In this document: positions 24,301-32,929 of the stretch, one piece after another
How positions within the stretch are numbered: the first letter of the stretch is position 1
How the letters are laid out: the number at the start of each line of letters is the position of its first letter
Notes under the pieces: model-generated
The model's input: only the letters and a program-made list of their open reading frames with translations
Told to the model about the DNA's origin: nothing
The model's database searches: none
Source: Marthasterias glacialis
Lineage: Eukaryota > Echinodermata > Asteroidea > Forcipulatida > Asteriidae
DNA length: 64,000 bases
Assembly (NCBI GenBank): GCA_911728455.2
Contig: OU452222.1
Coordinates: 19,912,559 to 19,976,558 of the forward strand
Direction: 5' to 3'
Translations under genes and position numbers: made by a program

Positions 24301-27300
24301 AAAATGTTTTAAAACATTTTTTAAACATCAATACCGACAAATACTTATCATATTAGTAACAAAAGTGTTATCAAATACAAGTTACATATAAGTATTATCA
24401 AAGGAAAATAATGTTTTGAAAATAAATGTTGAAAACAAGTCGTTTAATTGCTTGGAAATCATTAAAAAAAAGTGTTGAAATTTTTTTAAACACACAAATT
24501 CCCTCCAGACATATACAAGTGTGTAATGGTCTCCAATCATGGACACTCCTTTGTTCAACTCTTTGTCCTGACAAATGTGGACCCCATTGTTTTCATTTGT
24601 GATAGCAATGGACTTATTGTCACCTTTTGTTATAAGTCCTCGGTTTGAAAGTCACTGCAAGCACACACATATACATGGGACTTAATGGCAACTTCTAAAC
24701 TATTACCATAGCAACCACATTTGTGTTGTATACATTCTAGAGGGAATGTGGGGTCAAGGGGGTCAGGTCAGGAACACCAGCCTTATGACATTTGACCTGG
24801 GTGCAACTTATGACTGGAATGGTACCCCATCAATCATAATAAAGCTGTCAATACCTGGCAGGTTGTTTTAACTGTTTATGCAAAAGCGGGCAATGGAAAA
24901 TGCTATGCAATGTCATAGTGCAGGCTTTCATTTCAGACTGCTACTTTGTAAATGAAACCTGCAGTAACAAGTGTATTGCACATTAAAGCCCCAGCTCAAC
25001 ATTGGTAAGAAGAAAACAAATAAATGTTCACAGATTTACATATACTGTACATGGTATAAAGATAATGATGGTAGAAAACTTTCCCTGAAATATTTCTGCC
25101 TGAAGTGTTAATCATTTTTAAATAAATGAAATAAGATCCGAAATCAGGTTTCACCTCAGAGAGACGAAAACTCTGCCTACAGGAATGGAAATGAGCTGAC
25201 ATTTTCACAGGTTGGATTTATTACACATATCTTGAATGAAAGTATTTACAGTCAGTTTACCAATGTTGAGCTGGGGCTCTACGCTGGGATACATGTATGT
25301 GTAATTAAACTCATTTAGTAATTATCTACACCTCAGGATCCGGCTTTTATGTTATATTTTGCATTGTCTTTTAACATAGACTTGTTCTGAATTGAGCACA
25401 GCAATCTTTGACTTTCTGAAGTGGTTGTATTCAAAAGGGAACTATTAAACTTTTTGGGATCACACTATTTTTAAACCCCACCACACCAGTGTTGTTTCCA
25501 TACAAGCTATGAGTATATATCTGGGCACAATTCACAAAAAAAGAGGGCCAATCAGTAATAAGTATAACAATAGAGAGGTTGCCTGACCCCGTTAAAAGTG
25601 GGTTGTTTATAAAGTGACAGAGGTTAACTCACCGGCTATGCATATGTTGAACAGCAAGGGCAAGCTGGACAAACCAATCCATGACCAGATTCTGGTCAAA
25701 CGACCGGCCAGATTTCTTGCAAGCTGTGATCTTGTCGTCAAGATCACCTCCCTGTAGTAGAAAATGCAGATTAGTTAAGTCTCAACATTACTGAGTCAGA
25801 GATTTTGTATCAGTTTTCTCTTGACAGTTTAGTAAATTAAAATACCGCCACCAGTACCAATGCTGTACCACATCTTGATGCATACAAATAGCAAAGCTTT
25901 TTCTTTCCTTCAAAACTACTTTGCTATATGCTGTATCTTTACGTAATTCAACATTACTGAATCAGGAATTTTGTATCAGTTTTCTCTTGACAGTTTAGTT
26001 GTTTTAAATGCTACCAACAGTACCAATACTGTACCTCATCTTGATGCATACAAATGGCAAAGCTTTTACTTTGCTAATGATGTATCTTTACTTAATTCAG
26101 ACTGATTCATCTGACCACACCAATGAAAACAATTTGACAAATATTCCAACGTTTCACTGAAAGACAGACAGCAAAAAGTTCAAAAGCCCATAAAATAAAA
26201 CCGCGACTGGCCTTGTACAGGCTGGCACTGATGTTCTGACAAGGTCAGGTCAATTTCACCCTATATGCCTCCTGATTTTTTTTTTTAGGTTATAAAACAA
26301 TATCATGCCCAAAAAGACAGGGAGAAAAAAGGTGGAAATATTTTTTGGGAAAATTTGAGGGATGCAAGGCATTTACATGTACCTCAATCACCATCTACCA
26401 AACCCCACCCCCTTCTAAACAGCATAATTTGTACCATCTTTACACCCCCATCTCTTGAACATATCAACAACACCTCAAAGCCTTTTTTCAGAGGTCAAAA
26501 AATGCTTTACAGGAATTTATATTTTATTCTCCAATGCATGCCATCCTCCTTTTTCCTACCTACAGTGTCATTGGAACTCAGTTTTCCTTTTGCATGTCTG
26601 TCTATAGTTTTGCTATGTGCTGTCTAGTATGTTTGTTTGTCTGTCTCACTTGTTTTGTACTGAAGGTAGTTTAATTTCCTGTTATATTTAATTTTTATTT
26701 TCAAGGCTTTCCAAAAAGCCGAAGCTTATAAGCTTGGGCTTTTTGTGTCCATATTGTAATTTCTTGTTATTATCAGTATTACTCTGTGCTTGTAAAATAT
26801 GGAAATTTTCAAAAAAAACGTTTCCAAAAAAAAGAAGAAAAAAAAGAACTAAACTAAAGTGAAAAAACAGACAAGCTGACTCACTCATCTTCAACAATGA
26901 TTACCTAGGCCTCAATCTTAAGAAAAACGGGGGCAGGCCTCTGCTGGCCAAATCAGAGAAATTGTACAAGGGCATGCTGGCCAAGTTGGTAGTGACAGTG
27001 CAATTTTTCTGAAGGGCATGCTGGCCAACTGGACAGGGCATGAGGCCAATGACCTCGGTTAAGATCAAGGCCTGATTACCTCACCTCACAGTACTCTGTA
27101 ATGATACAGAAGAACTCTCCATCCAGGAAGCTGTCATTGAATCGGACTATGTTTGGATGATGGAGTTTGGAGAGGAGTTTAGCTTCATGCATTGCATCCA
27201 CAGTCTCATCAGGAGCCAAGTCTCCACAGGAGATCTCCTTCAGCACCTTCCTGTGATGTCCAAAATAAAAAAAAGTTGTGTCACTGCGAGAGATCTCCCC

Positions 27301-28427
27301 AAATAGCCAGTGTAACCCAATACACAAATCTGAAACTGCTCATAGGCCACTCTACATGTACTGCTGTACATGTAAATGTATCGTTCCCATAACACCATAC
27401 AAACAAAACACCCACAAACAACATGACATCGATATACAATGTTTGAATAAAGCTTTTGTAGAAGAAACATTATTATTTATAACAAATACAACATGCTTTG
27501 CTTTTAAACTGACAAGATGAATCCCCTGGATGCTATTTTGATAAGCTGACCGCTGCCCAGTTTCATAAGGTCTGCAAGCATAAAACTTGCTTAGCACAGA
27601 AAAATCATGGCTAAAAGAGAAACAGGGTACCAGCCAAAATGCCATACATTTTACATTGTTGCGACTGGTTCACCAGTCATTTTTTGCTTTTGGTAAGCAG
27701 TATTTTCTGCTTGACAGCTTTAATAAATTTGGTAACATTGGGGATTGATACAAAACTATCGAGTTGCACAGGAACACCAGGATAGGGTGACCAAAATGTG
27801 CTGCTGAACAATAATAAATTTCAGCACATACAAATTGCTCATTCTTATTAAACGACAAAAAAGCAGCGCAGTATCCAGAAGACGCCACACACCTTGTCCT
27901 CTCTGACTAAAACATTTGTAAATTGATTTCATCTCCATATGGGTGAATCTAATGCAGAGTGTTTTCAAAAACAAAATCCTAAAAAGTGGCTGAATGTCTC
28001 CTCTTTATCTATAGAAAAAACCTCCTGAACTTTTACGGTGGCATGATGGATTTACGTCACCACAAGTTCACATCTCTAACAAAGCTCAAAATATATTTTT
28101 TACAAATACATGTGTGAAACAATCCTTGAATCGGAGAACAATTCCTGACAAATCCCAGAAAAAAAATTGCATGATGATAGCGCAGAATAAGAAAACTTTT
28201 ATGAAGTCAGATATAAAAAAAAACCATATTTCTGACCATTCTTCCTCTCCTTTACTGGTGTTTGCCTTGGTGTCGTGTACAAGGTACGCTGTGCCAAAGT
28301 TTCCGCTTCCAAGTTTTTTTTCTACCAGATAGCGGTTGGCTAGGACACGGTGGTCACTCTTGTCCTCTTTGGGTTTCTTCACACCTCGCGCTGGTGGCAT
28401 GGTGGACTCAGATCCTCCTTCAGGAAT
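12139..28427 (-). CDS. NEK11: NEK11, NIMA-related serine/threonine kinase (complete, 15 coding exons)
   Basis: Exons joined 28400-28237, 27250-27085, 25751-25633, 22504-22313, 21896-21747, 20775-20697, 19662-19391, 18857-18752, 18145-17986, 17376-17308, 16066-15921, 15335-15063, 14365-14308, 13940-13859 and 12352-12139 give 2250 nt, 749 aa, with all phases agreeing. The kinase domain spans about residues 24-285: glycine loop GSGNFGTAY (31-39), lysine K59 in VLKE, HRDLKTRN with D156, DFG at 173-175, then TFTGTPYYMSPE. After it come TPKEKMRIRKMQLADEKA, proline/serine-rich linkers and a C-terminal helical block (SAYSFLKQAR, DCFLIDQLLFLEEQ) that match NEK11 and no other NEK. Human NEK11 is about 645 aa and is known to act in the DNA-damage G2/M checkpoint, promoting CDC25A turnover. 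The extra length here lies in the linkers between 381 and 632. Identification is by recalled family motifs, not a database search. Confidence 0.93.
12513..13424. repeat. 57-bp minisatellite, 16 copies, in last intron of NEK11
   Basis: The unit begins TCCACTCATACCCTCATTAA and ends TTCGGTGTTGAATAAA. Sixteen copies run without spacers. Copies differ at a few positions (CCCTCA/CCCCCA, CTCATA/CTCTTA/CTTGTA), and the variant types are interspersed. Because 57 is a multiple of three and the unit lacks stops in one frame of each strand, long open frames exist on both strands. These are a by-product of the repeat. Confidence 0.97.
13650..13726 (-). repeat. Decayed copy of the tRNA-Asn-like SINE
   Basis: CTACCAACGGAGCTATCTAGCC and the following CTAATGTTCACAGTCTCCC repeat the sequence at 5284-5335. 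Only the 5' half of the tRNA-like part is left. Confidence 0.6.
13859..13940 (-). CDS. NEK11: NEK11 coding exon 14
   Basis: Acceptor TTTACAG, donor GC|GTATCC. It encodes SAFSPAMRETKIKNLR, matching the family block with consensus V/A-M-x-x-T-K-x-K-x-x-R. Confidence 0.83.
14308..14365 (-). CDS. NEK11: NEK11 coding exon 13
   Basis: Acceptor TTACAG, donor G|GTAATT. It encodes DEYDALMECMQDALEKTTG, equivalent to the IEALARCLENVLG helix of vertebrate NEK11. Confidence 0.85.
15063..15335 (-). CDS. NEK11: NEK11 coding exon 12
   Basis: Acceptor TTCACAG, donor GAT|GTAAAT. It encodes a 91-codon Lys/Pro/Ser-rich region with many SP/TP sites (SPTSPTMKKAPTSPKK), then an acidic end (DFESGSDSGGEEID) like the acidic stretch of vertebrate NEK11. 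Confidence 0.87.
15582..15757. mobile_element. MITE, TAGACC family, in NEK11 intron
   Basis: TATAGACCTTTATCATGGTG at the left pairs with an inverted copy at the right end, and GGCCATCTTGG/CCAAGATGG lies inside. It sits in the intron between the exons at 15063-15335 and 15921-16066. Confidence 0.6.
15921..16066 (-). CDS. NEK11: NEK11 coding exon 11
   Basis: Acceptor GCACAG, donor CAG|GTATGT. It encodes MSTLKAPTRNDDRPITP and a proline-rich linker. Confidence 0.85.
17308..17376 (-). CDS. NEK11: NEK11 coding exon 10
   Basis: Acceptor TTTACAG, donor G|GTTGGT. It is a short 23-codon linker exon. DDRPIKP here resembles DDRPITP in the next exon, hinting at an old exon duplication. Confidence 0.8.
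17649..17830. repeat. Dispersed repeat, pair with 45634-45812
   Basis: TTGGTGTCTACATG..GTCC, TTTTAGAATTTTCAGAGTGT and GACAAGGATCTATxTGT occur in the same order at both places. Class unknown. Confidence 0.6.
17986..18145 (-). CDS. NEK11: NEK11 coding exon 9
   Basis: Acceptor ATCCAG, donor G|GTAAGA. It encodes a disordered acidic linker (SPETYYEDGKGMEDVSHWER). No domain is seen. Confidence 0.82.
18405..18530. repeat. Dispersed repeat, pair with 61770-61870
   Basis: ATATGAACTTCATAA, AAGCTTTCA and ACCAATCCTGTATTCTAC are shared in order with the copy near the right end of the window. Class unknown. Confidence 0.55.
18752..18857 (-). CDS. NEK11: NEK11 coding exon 8
   Basis: Acceptor TTTACAG, donor GAG|GTAGGC. 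It encodes HARNNLAQNIQRKEVIKGTI, then a glycine/tryptophan-containing linker. Confidence 0.85.
19391..19662 (-). CDS. NEK11: NEK11 coding exon 7
   Basis: Acceptor GAGCAG, donor AG|GTTAGA. It encodes a charged helix (KKRITEMKEHREDSREF), LREKTHLEDLKD and TPKEKMRIRKMQLADEKA. The last two have clear counterparts in vertebrate NEK11, although the order of blocks differs. Confidence 0.88.
20063..20488 (-). mobile_element. tRNA-Leu-type SINE, copy 1 (in NEK11 intron)
   Basis: On the minus strand a tRNA-like head lies at 20488-20395 with box A TGGCCGAGCGG and box B GGTTTGAGTCC and a long variable arm. The body follows, and the 3' tail has a GGCGCTATATAAAT-type box and a (TTA)n run (20070-20090 on plus). 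The class II arm and CAA anticodon suggest a leucine tRNA origin. Confidence 0.75.
20697..20775 (-). CDS. NEK11: NEK11 coding exon 6
   Basis: Acceptor CTTGTAG, donor GAG|GTAAAA. It encodes MLNRDPAKRPSASEV, the conserved arginine motif that ends the kinase fold. Confidence 0.92.
21009..21275. mobile_element. MITE with AATAGACCTTCAG ends
   Basis: AATAGACCTTCAGTTTTAAG at the left and an inverted version at 21250-21275 frame repeated GGAGAGC/GCTCTCC blocks. It sits in a NEK11 intron. Confidence 0.5.
21747..21896 (-). CDS. NEK11: NEK11 coding exon 5
   Basis: Acceptor CTGCAG, donor GT|GTAAGT. It encodes SIACILYELCSLQHAFEG and VEGKTPEIP, the C-lobe helices typical of NEK kinases. Confidence 0.92.
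21992..22130. mobile_element. Foldback element with AAGCAAACTT ends
   Basis: ATCTTCAAGCAAACTTG and AAGTTTGCTTGAGATAA are inverted, with GCAACAGCAGTGTGATAT and its complement inside. It is intronic in NEK11. Confidence 0.55.
22313..22504 (-). CDS. NEK11: NEK11 coding exon 4 (catalytic loop)
   Basis: Acceptor CTATAG, donor TG|GTAAGC. It contains HRDLKTRNIFLKNN, DFGISRVLMGTTD, the activation segment TFTGTPYYMSPE and the start of the F-helix (SKSDVW). Confidence 0.94.
22703..23015 (+). mobile_element. tRNA-derived SINE, copy 2
   Basis: The head starts GTCATGGCCAAGCGGTC (box A), with box B GGTTCAAATCC at about 22766. The body is related to copy 1, and the tail is GTAAAGCGCC..GTGCTATATTATAC. A foldback element follows directly. 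Confidence 0.75.
23016..23176. mobile_element. Long palindrome (foldback) at the SINE tail
   Basis: AAATATTGACTGCTTCGAG to AGTCACTCGAGGTGATCC is repeated inverted at 23120-23176. The centre CTTCCCGAGGCGGAGCCGAGGG is itself inverted, so the whole 160 bp folds back. A further inverted pair (ATAACACCTC near 23181, GAGGTGTTAT near 23480) suggests a larger composite to about 23490. Confidence 0.8.
23890..24275. repeat. Diverged direct duplication, period about 330 bp
   Basis: GTGTAAGTTAACAGTTTTTAATC followed by ATGTCTCTTA occurs at about 23902 and 24229. The sequence between is AT-rich and intronic. Confidence 0.5.
25633..25751 (-). CDS. NEK11: NEK11 coding exon 3
   Basis: Acceptor CTACAG, donor CG|GTGAGT. 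It encodes GGDLDDKITACKKSG and WFVQLALAVQHMHS, the helices before the catalytic loop. The intron just upstream carries a tandem duplication of about 166 bp (25781 and 25947). Confidence 0.92.
25781..26100. repeat. Tandem duplication of about 166 bp next to a NEK11 exon
   Basis: TTTTGTATCAGTTTTCTCTT, CATCTTGATGCATACAAAT and ATGTATCTTTAC recur in order in both halves. It lies entirely in the intron upstream of the exon at 25633-25751. Confidence 0.75.
27085..27250 (-). CDS. NEK11: NEK11 coding exon 2
   Basis: Acceptor ATCACAG, donor GAG|GTGAGG. It encodes VLKEISCGDL through FFCIITEYCE: the ATP-binding lysine, the C-helix glutamate (EAKLLSKL) and the hinge. Confidence 0.92.
28237..28427 (-). 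CDS. NEK11: NEK11 coding exon 1 with 27 nt of 5' UTR
   Basis: Acceptor TTTTAG ends at 28428; ATG is at 28400-28398. It encodes the basic start MPPARGVKKPKED, the strand LANRYLVEKKL and the glycine loop. The donor is G|GTCAGA at 28236, chosen over the better-looking CA|GTAAAG at 28255 because only it keeps frame and gives GEEEWKVLKE, which lines up with the family. Confidence 0.85.
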
Positions 28428-29500
28428 CTAAAACATAGAAGCATTAATGGATAAGGGCAGGGTATACCTTTGGTATTTGGAAGTTGGAACCGTACGTTTG
28501 TTTCAATACTATATAATTGTAGATATATAACATAAAACTAACCTAGCAGAAAGATCCGAAAATGCTAAAATTGCAATTTTGTCTTTACGTGAAAAAGGCT
28601 TCATTCCTCCGAAGCCTTCCTCAGATTCAAATATTTTAGCGAGAAATTACCTCTTTCTCAAAAACTATGTTTCTTCAAAGGGAATCGTTTCTCACAATTT
28701 TTATACTATCAACAGCTCTCCAGTGCTCCTTACCAAATAAGTTTGTATGGTCATTTACTTTTGGAGTCATTACCAAAAGTATCCCTGCGTTTAACACTAA
28801 ACTTTGTCAACTCTGTAACTCTGCGTTCTCAATAAAATATGTCAGTTAATGCAATTTAGGTTTATAAACAAATATCATTTATAGATACATGTAGAAATGC
28901 ATGAAAATCAAACTTATGAAATAAATTTTTCATGAAATTATGTATGCCCTGTCAAGTTTATTTATGGTCACAAACATGGCAGCTCCTGGATTTTAGATAA
29001 AAGGAACTGATACTCGTATTAATGTGATCACACAGTGCAAAGCTGTTAATACCATAAGGACCAGGGCCACTCATGGGCTCTGCAAACATTTTGAAGATGA
29101 CATTGATGTTCTCGGTGAATTCCGAGACTCTATGGGTTACCTTTTGAGCATTTGTGGTAGTGCAACAGCTGCCGATCTAGCAACATTTAACAAATGAATT
29201 TGTGTACGAAATAAAAAAATAAAAAAAGCTATGATACTTTCCACAAATTAGCGATCTTTTCAGGTTATCCATTTAAATAGTGCAACTCCATCATCAGTAA
29301 GTTTTATGATCAGGTAATTGCCCAGACTTTTAATAGGTCATGACCACCAAAGTAATCTGCAAATAAATGCAGTAGAGACTAGTTGAAGACAGATGAAGTC
29401 CAGTGGCCTGAACCTTGGCCTTATAATACTAGAACAGCACTAGTTTGGCCCTAGCATGGGTAGTGCTAGTGGTAGGTGCCAGTAAGCTCATTGGTGCCTA

Positions 29501-29622
29501 GACCCAGTAACTGGGGCACTATACTCCTTTCATTGAGATTTTGACATTATCGATCCTACTACTAGTACGACTGATAATCTCAAAATCTCAAAAAAGGAGC
29601 ACAGCGCCCCAGTTACTGGGTC
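29501..29622. mobile_element. TA-flanked palindromic MITE, copy A
   Basis: Termini GACCCAGTAACTGGGGC and GCCCCAGTTACTGGGTC are perfect inverted repeats of 17 bp, flanked by TA on both sides. CACTATACTCC.. and its complement continue the arms. The TA duplication fits Tc1/mariner-type movement. Confidence 0.8.
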
Positions 29623-30813
29623 TAATAGGTGCCAGCAGTTGTAACTAGTGTAAAACTAACAGAGACCACTGAGGTAAAAATACAAGGAGACACATCAATC
29701 ATGGAGGTAGAAATTTCTACCTCCATGCATCAATCGACCACAACCCATTAAGCTCATATTAGAGCAACACTATCCAATTTTACCACCAGCTGATCACTGT
29801 TGATTTAACTTGAGGTCCTTTTGGCAAAAAAGTCCAACGCCCCAATATGGTTTTCCACACTCAAACCATTCATTATTGGAGTGTAGAGTTCTGCTAAACT
29901 TGCACGTATCTAATGAAATTATGTGTGATATTTCAGCAGTGATATTTGGAAGGAAAATCAGAAGGCCCCTGACATCTCCTGTGTGTATAAAAATCAAGTC
30001 AAAACGTAGAAGTGTCTTTTGTTTTCATTTTGTGTGTAATACCGATGTGGACCACAAGGGACCAAAACAATTATTGTGTTAAAAAATTGCTTACATCTTA
30101 AGTTTTCCAACAGTTTTAATACGTAAAATCGTTGTCTGCACAGTTAGGTGCAAGCAAGTCCAGAGAGCATTCAGCTTTATTTGTTTTTTGCTGGTTATTT
30201 CATATTTATTGAATTTCAAGTCCTCCCTTCTGACCATTGGTTATGATTTCTAAATTGCCAGTATCAGAGCAACAGCGGCATGGGTCTAATCACTCTCTAA
30301 GTAATAAAGCCTTTTGATCAAACTCTTGTTGGGTTTCCTTCTCTTTTTACCTCCACCATGCAGAGACAGATGTCCTTCCCAGCCATGGGGCACAGGCTAG
30401 AAAAGATTTCCCCCGAGTCTAAACACTAGTAATTTTTTAGCATTGTTCATAATATAACTTCATTAATATTAGTAGCTAGTAGCAGTAGAACTAGAACTTA
30501 GAAATAATTAGGAACATAAAAGCTGAGCACTGAAGCAGCATGGTCCTTGCTCAATGCAGCATGCTCTATGGTTGGTAGGTAGGCATACTTAGAAATAGAA
30601 GAAGTCACAACTAAACAAGTTAAAGTAAACGTTCGAAAATAAGAATCCGTCACTTGTGAACTCATCCTTTCTGAATATTCATTTTCATCCTATTCTATTC
30701 TATGCAAATGTAAATGCAAATTGTAAATCAATTACAAAAATAACTATTCAACATATTTCTACATCGTTATATTAGATGACCTTGAAAACCTTTGAAAAAT
30801 GAAGTTTTCTCAC

Positions 30814-30960
30814 CCCAGAATTAGCGCTTGCGTTGCCAGGACATAAACGCTGGTAAATTGTATCTCGTTCCCGACTCGCTACTCGAATGCTGTAAAAAAT
30901 AAATGCGACGCAGGGTGATAATGTGTGCAGTCTGCATGCGAGACCGAAACCATACTCTCC
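30814..30960 (-). other. NEK11: Probable 5' untranslated exon of NEK11
   Basis: A good donor, TCTGGG|GTGAGA, ends at 30814 on the minus strand, and the upstream sequence is locally richer in CpG than its surroundings. The acceptor of the first coding exon (28428) needs an upstream partner. The outer end is a guess; no TATA box was identified. Confidence 0.4.
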
Positions 30961-31120
30961 ATCAATTTTCTGGACCCGTTGTTAGTGCCCCCTCAACGTT
31001 GAGCTCGATGAAAACAAAATTGTATTAACGGCGGAAGAAGAAATCACAAAGTCGATGAATGATGGAGGGTGGGGCATCGAGACGCAGCCTAACAACATTA
31101 ACCTGTGTTTCTGAAGTCAT
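30960..31120. promoter_or_regulatory. Presumed divergent promoter of NEK11 and ASTE1
   Basis: The interval lies between the probable NEK11 first exon and the repeat cluster upstream of ASTE1. It holds CpG-containing sequence (CAACGTTGAGCTCGATG, GGCATCGAGACGCAG). It is placed here by gene orientation; transcript starts cannot be read from sequence. Confidence 0.4.
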
Positions 31121-31242
31121 CATATATTATGAATAGTATGTATTGTAATACAGATAAATTTGTAGATAGATGCTACCATCACAAGTCAAGGCTGAATGCC
31201 AGCCCGAGTAAATTATGAATATGATCATTTTGTGGCTTGAAA

Positions 31243-31356
31243 TGACTTGGGTACGAAGTGACTTGGGTACGAAGTGACTTGGGTACGAAGTGACTTGGGT
31301 GAGAAACTTTGGGTACCAAGTGACTTGGGTACGAAGTGACTTGGGTACGAAGTGAC
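31243..31356. repeat. 16-bp tandem repeat, about 7 copies
   Basis: The unit TGACTTGGGTACGAAG repeats head to tail, with one degenerate block in the middle (GAGAAACTTTGGGTACCAAG). It lies between the NEK11 first exon and ASTE1. Confidence 0.9.
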
Positions 31357-31390
31357 CGAAATGCGTGGGAAACACATGGGAAAAGAGATA

Positions 31391-31507
31391 GTTACGATGA
31401 TCGTAGCCCCATACATTGTGCCAATACGCTGGACTCCATCCGCTTCTTCAAGAAGCGGAGGGAGTCCAGCGTATTGGCGGAATGTATTGGGCTACGATGA
31501 TCGTAAC
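31391..31507. mobile_element. Foldback element, arms about 54 bp
   Basis: GTTACGATGATCGTAGCCCC to TGGACTCCATCCGCTTCTTC is repeated inverted immediately after. A second, decayed copy starts at about 32379 (TAGCCCCATAAATAGTGCCA). Confidence 0.8.
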
Positions 31508-31517
31508 CCTCAGTCTA

Positions 31518-31620
31518 AACCCAGTAGGGCGCTGTACTCCTTTTTTGAGATTTTGACATTTATCGGTCGTGCTAGTAGTACCTCCATGGTACGACCGATA
31601 AATGCCCCAGTTACTGGATT
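31518..31620. mobile_element. TA-flanked palindromic MITE, copy B
   Basis: AACCCAGTAGGGCGCTGTAC at the left and GCCCCAGTTACTGGATT at the right, flanked by TA. CGGTCGTGCTAG and CTAGTAGTACC..GTACGACCG form the centre. Confidence 0.75.
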
Positions 31621-31742
31621 TAGTAGGCCACCATCCTCCGACCGTTGGGAGGATGGAGGGTTACGATCATTGCAAGAACTAGGGAAAAGATGCCAAATCC
31701 AATCATGTATTTTTTTCACTTCCTGGCATGTCTATCGGTCTG

Positions 31743-31846
31743 GCCTAGCCCTTGCCCCACCAGTGTGGCTGATCTGACGGATTTTGACATAAGGATCAGC
31801 AGGTATATCAAAATCCGTCAGCCACACTGGTGGGGCAAGCCTAGCC
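31743..31846. mobile_element. Foldback element with long near-perfect arms
   Basis: GCCTAGCCCTTGCCCCACCA..GTGTGGCTGA..GACGGATTTTGA is repeated inverted at 31807-31846. No coding potential. Confidence 0.75.
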
Positions 31847-31873
31847 CTAGCCCTAGACCCTGCTTTTAACCAT

Positions 31874-32057
31874 GTTTACTGGGGCGCTGTACTCCTTTTT
31901 AAAAAGATTTTGACATTATCGGTTGTTTTTTAGATTTTGACATTATTGGTCGTACTATTGCTAGTGCTAGTACTAGTAGTAGTAGTACTACTACACTAGT
32001 ACGACAGATAATGTCAAAAATCTCAAAAAAGGAGTACAGCGCCCCAGTTACTGGGTC
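31874..32057. mobile_element. Palindromic MITE, copy C
   Basis: TTTACTGGGGCGCTGTACTC and GAGTACAGCGCCCCAGTTAC bracket repeated TTTTGACATTAT blocks and a (TAG)n/(CTA)n centre. The left end has decayed. Confidence 0.75.
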
Positions 32058-32163
32058 TAGCATGGTTTATGACATAGTCGAGGACATGAATGCTGACAAT
32101 CCAACAATCAAATGACAAAGATCTACTTGGGTGTTATAATCCAGAATAAATAGGCACTATTTT

Positions 32164-32366
32164 GACCCAGTAAGTGGGGCGCTGTACTCCTTTTTTTTTT
32201 TTTTTTAAAGTTTTGGCTTGGACCGTCGAACTAACCAAAATATTTTAAAAAGGAGTACAGCGCCCCAGTTACTGGGGCGCTGTACTCCTGTTTTTTTTAA
32301 AGTAAGACTGGGACGGTCATACTAGCTACTAGAATCTCAGAAAAAGTAGTACAGCGCCCAAGTTAA
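32164..32366. mobile_element. Palindromic MITE, copies D and E joined end to end
   Basis: Copy D runs GACCCAGTAAGTGGGGC to GCCCCAGTTACTGGGG (32276). Copy E starts within the same terminal repeat (about 32268) and ends at 32366 with a decayed end. The two share one terminal block. Confidence 0.7.
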
Positions 32367-32794
32367 TTGGTATAGGCTAGCCCCATAAATAGTGCCAATA
32401 CTCTCATGGACTCTCTCCGAAGTGGCAGTGCATAACGCTGTCATAGTGGATGCCAGAATTGGAATACAATCTTGTAGATTTTGTTTATTCTATGATAGGT
32501 TTATCCTCCAATCAAAATGACAAAGATCTACTGGGATGAAAAACTGTTTACTATACAAACAAATCAATAAACCAAAAGTCAAACTGACTGGGTTAGTTTT
32601 AATTCAATTTTGGGTTGAACACAATTTTGGGTTGAACTAAATCCAGGTTCAAATCCTGTTCTAGTTCATTTTTCTTTGTTCAACCCAAAATTAAATTACT
32701 TGTAGGTAGAGCAAGATAAAAGTGTGTAGTTTTACTGCTGTGCAAAGGATAACAAATATCATGACATGTAACATGACAAATAAATAAATTGAAT

Positions 32795-32828
32795 TGAATT
32801 GAATTGAATTGATATGAATTGAATTGAA
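32795..32828. repeat. GAATT pentanucleotide microsatellite
   Basis: GAATT/ATTGA units repeat with one interruption, just upstream of the ASTE1 splice acceptor. Confidence 0.85.
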
Positions 32829-32929
32829 GTATGTTTTCCCACAGGACTTTAATTTGCTAGAAAAGCAACAATCAATGCACAGAAAATGACCCCTCCAAGT
32901 AATTTTGTTACTCTTCTCATGATTTTCAG

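Noticed and set aside
31352..31869. Plus-strand open frames of 141 and 74 codons
   Set aside because: They run through both arms of unrelated foldback elements and have no homology or splice context.
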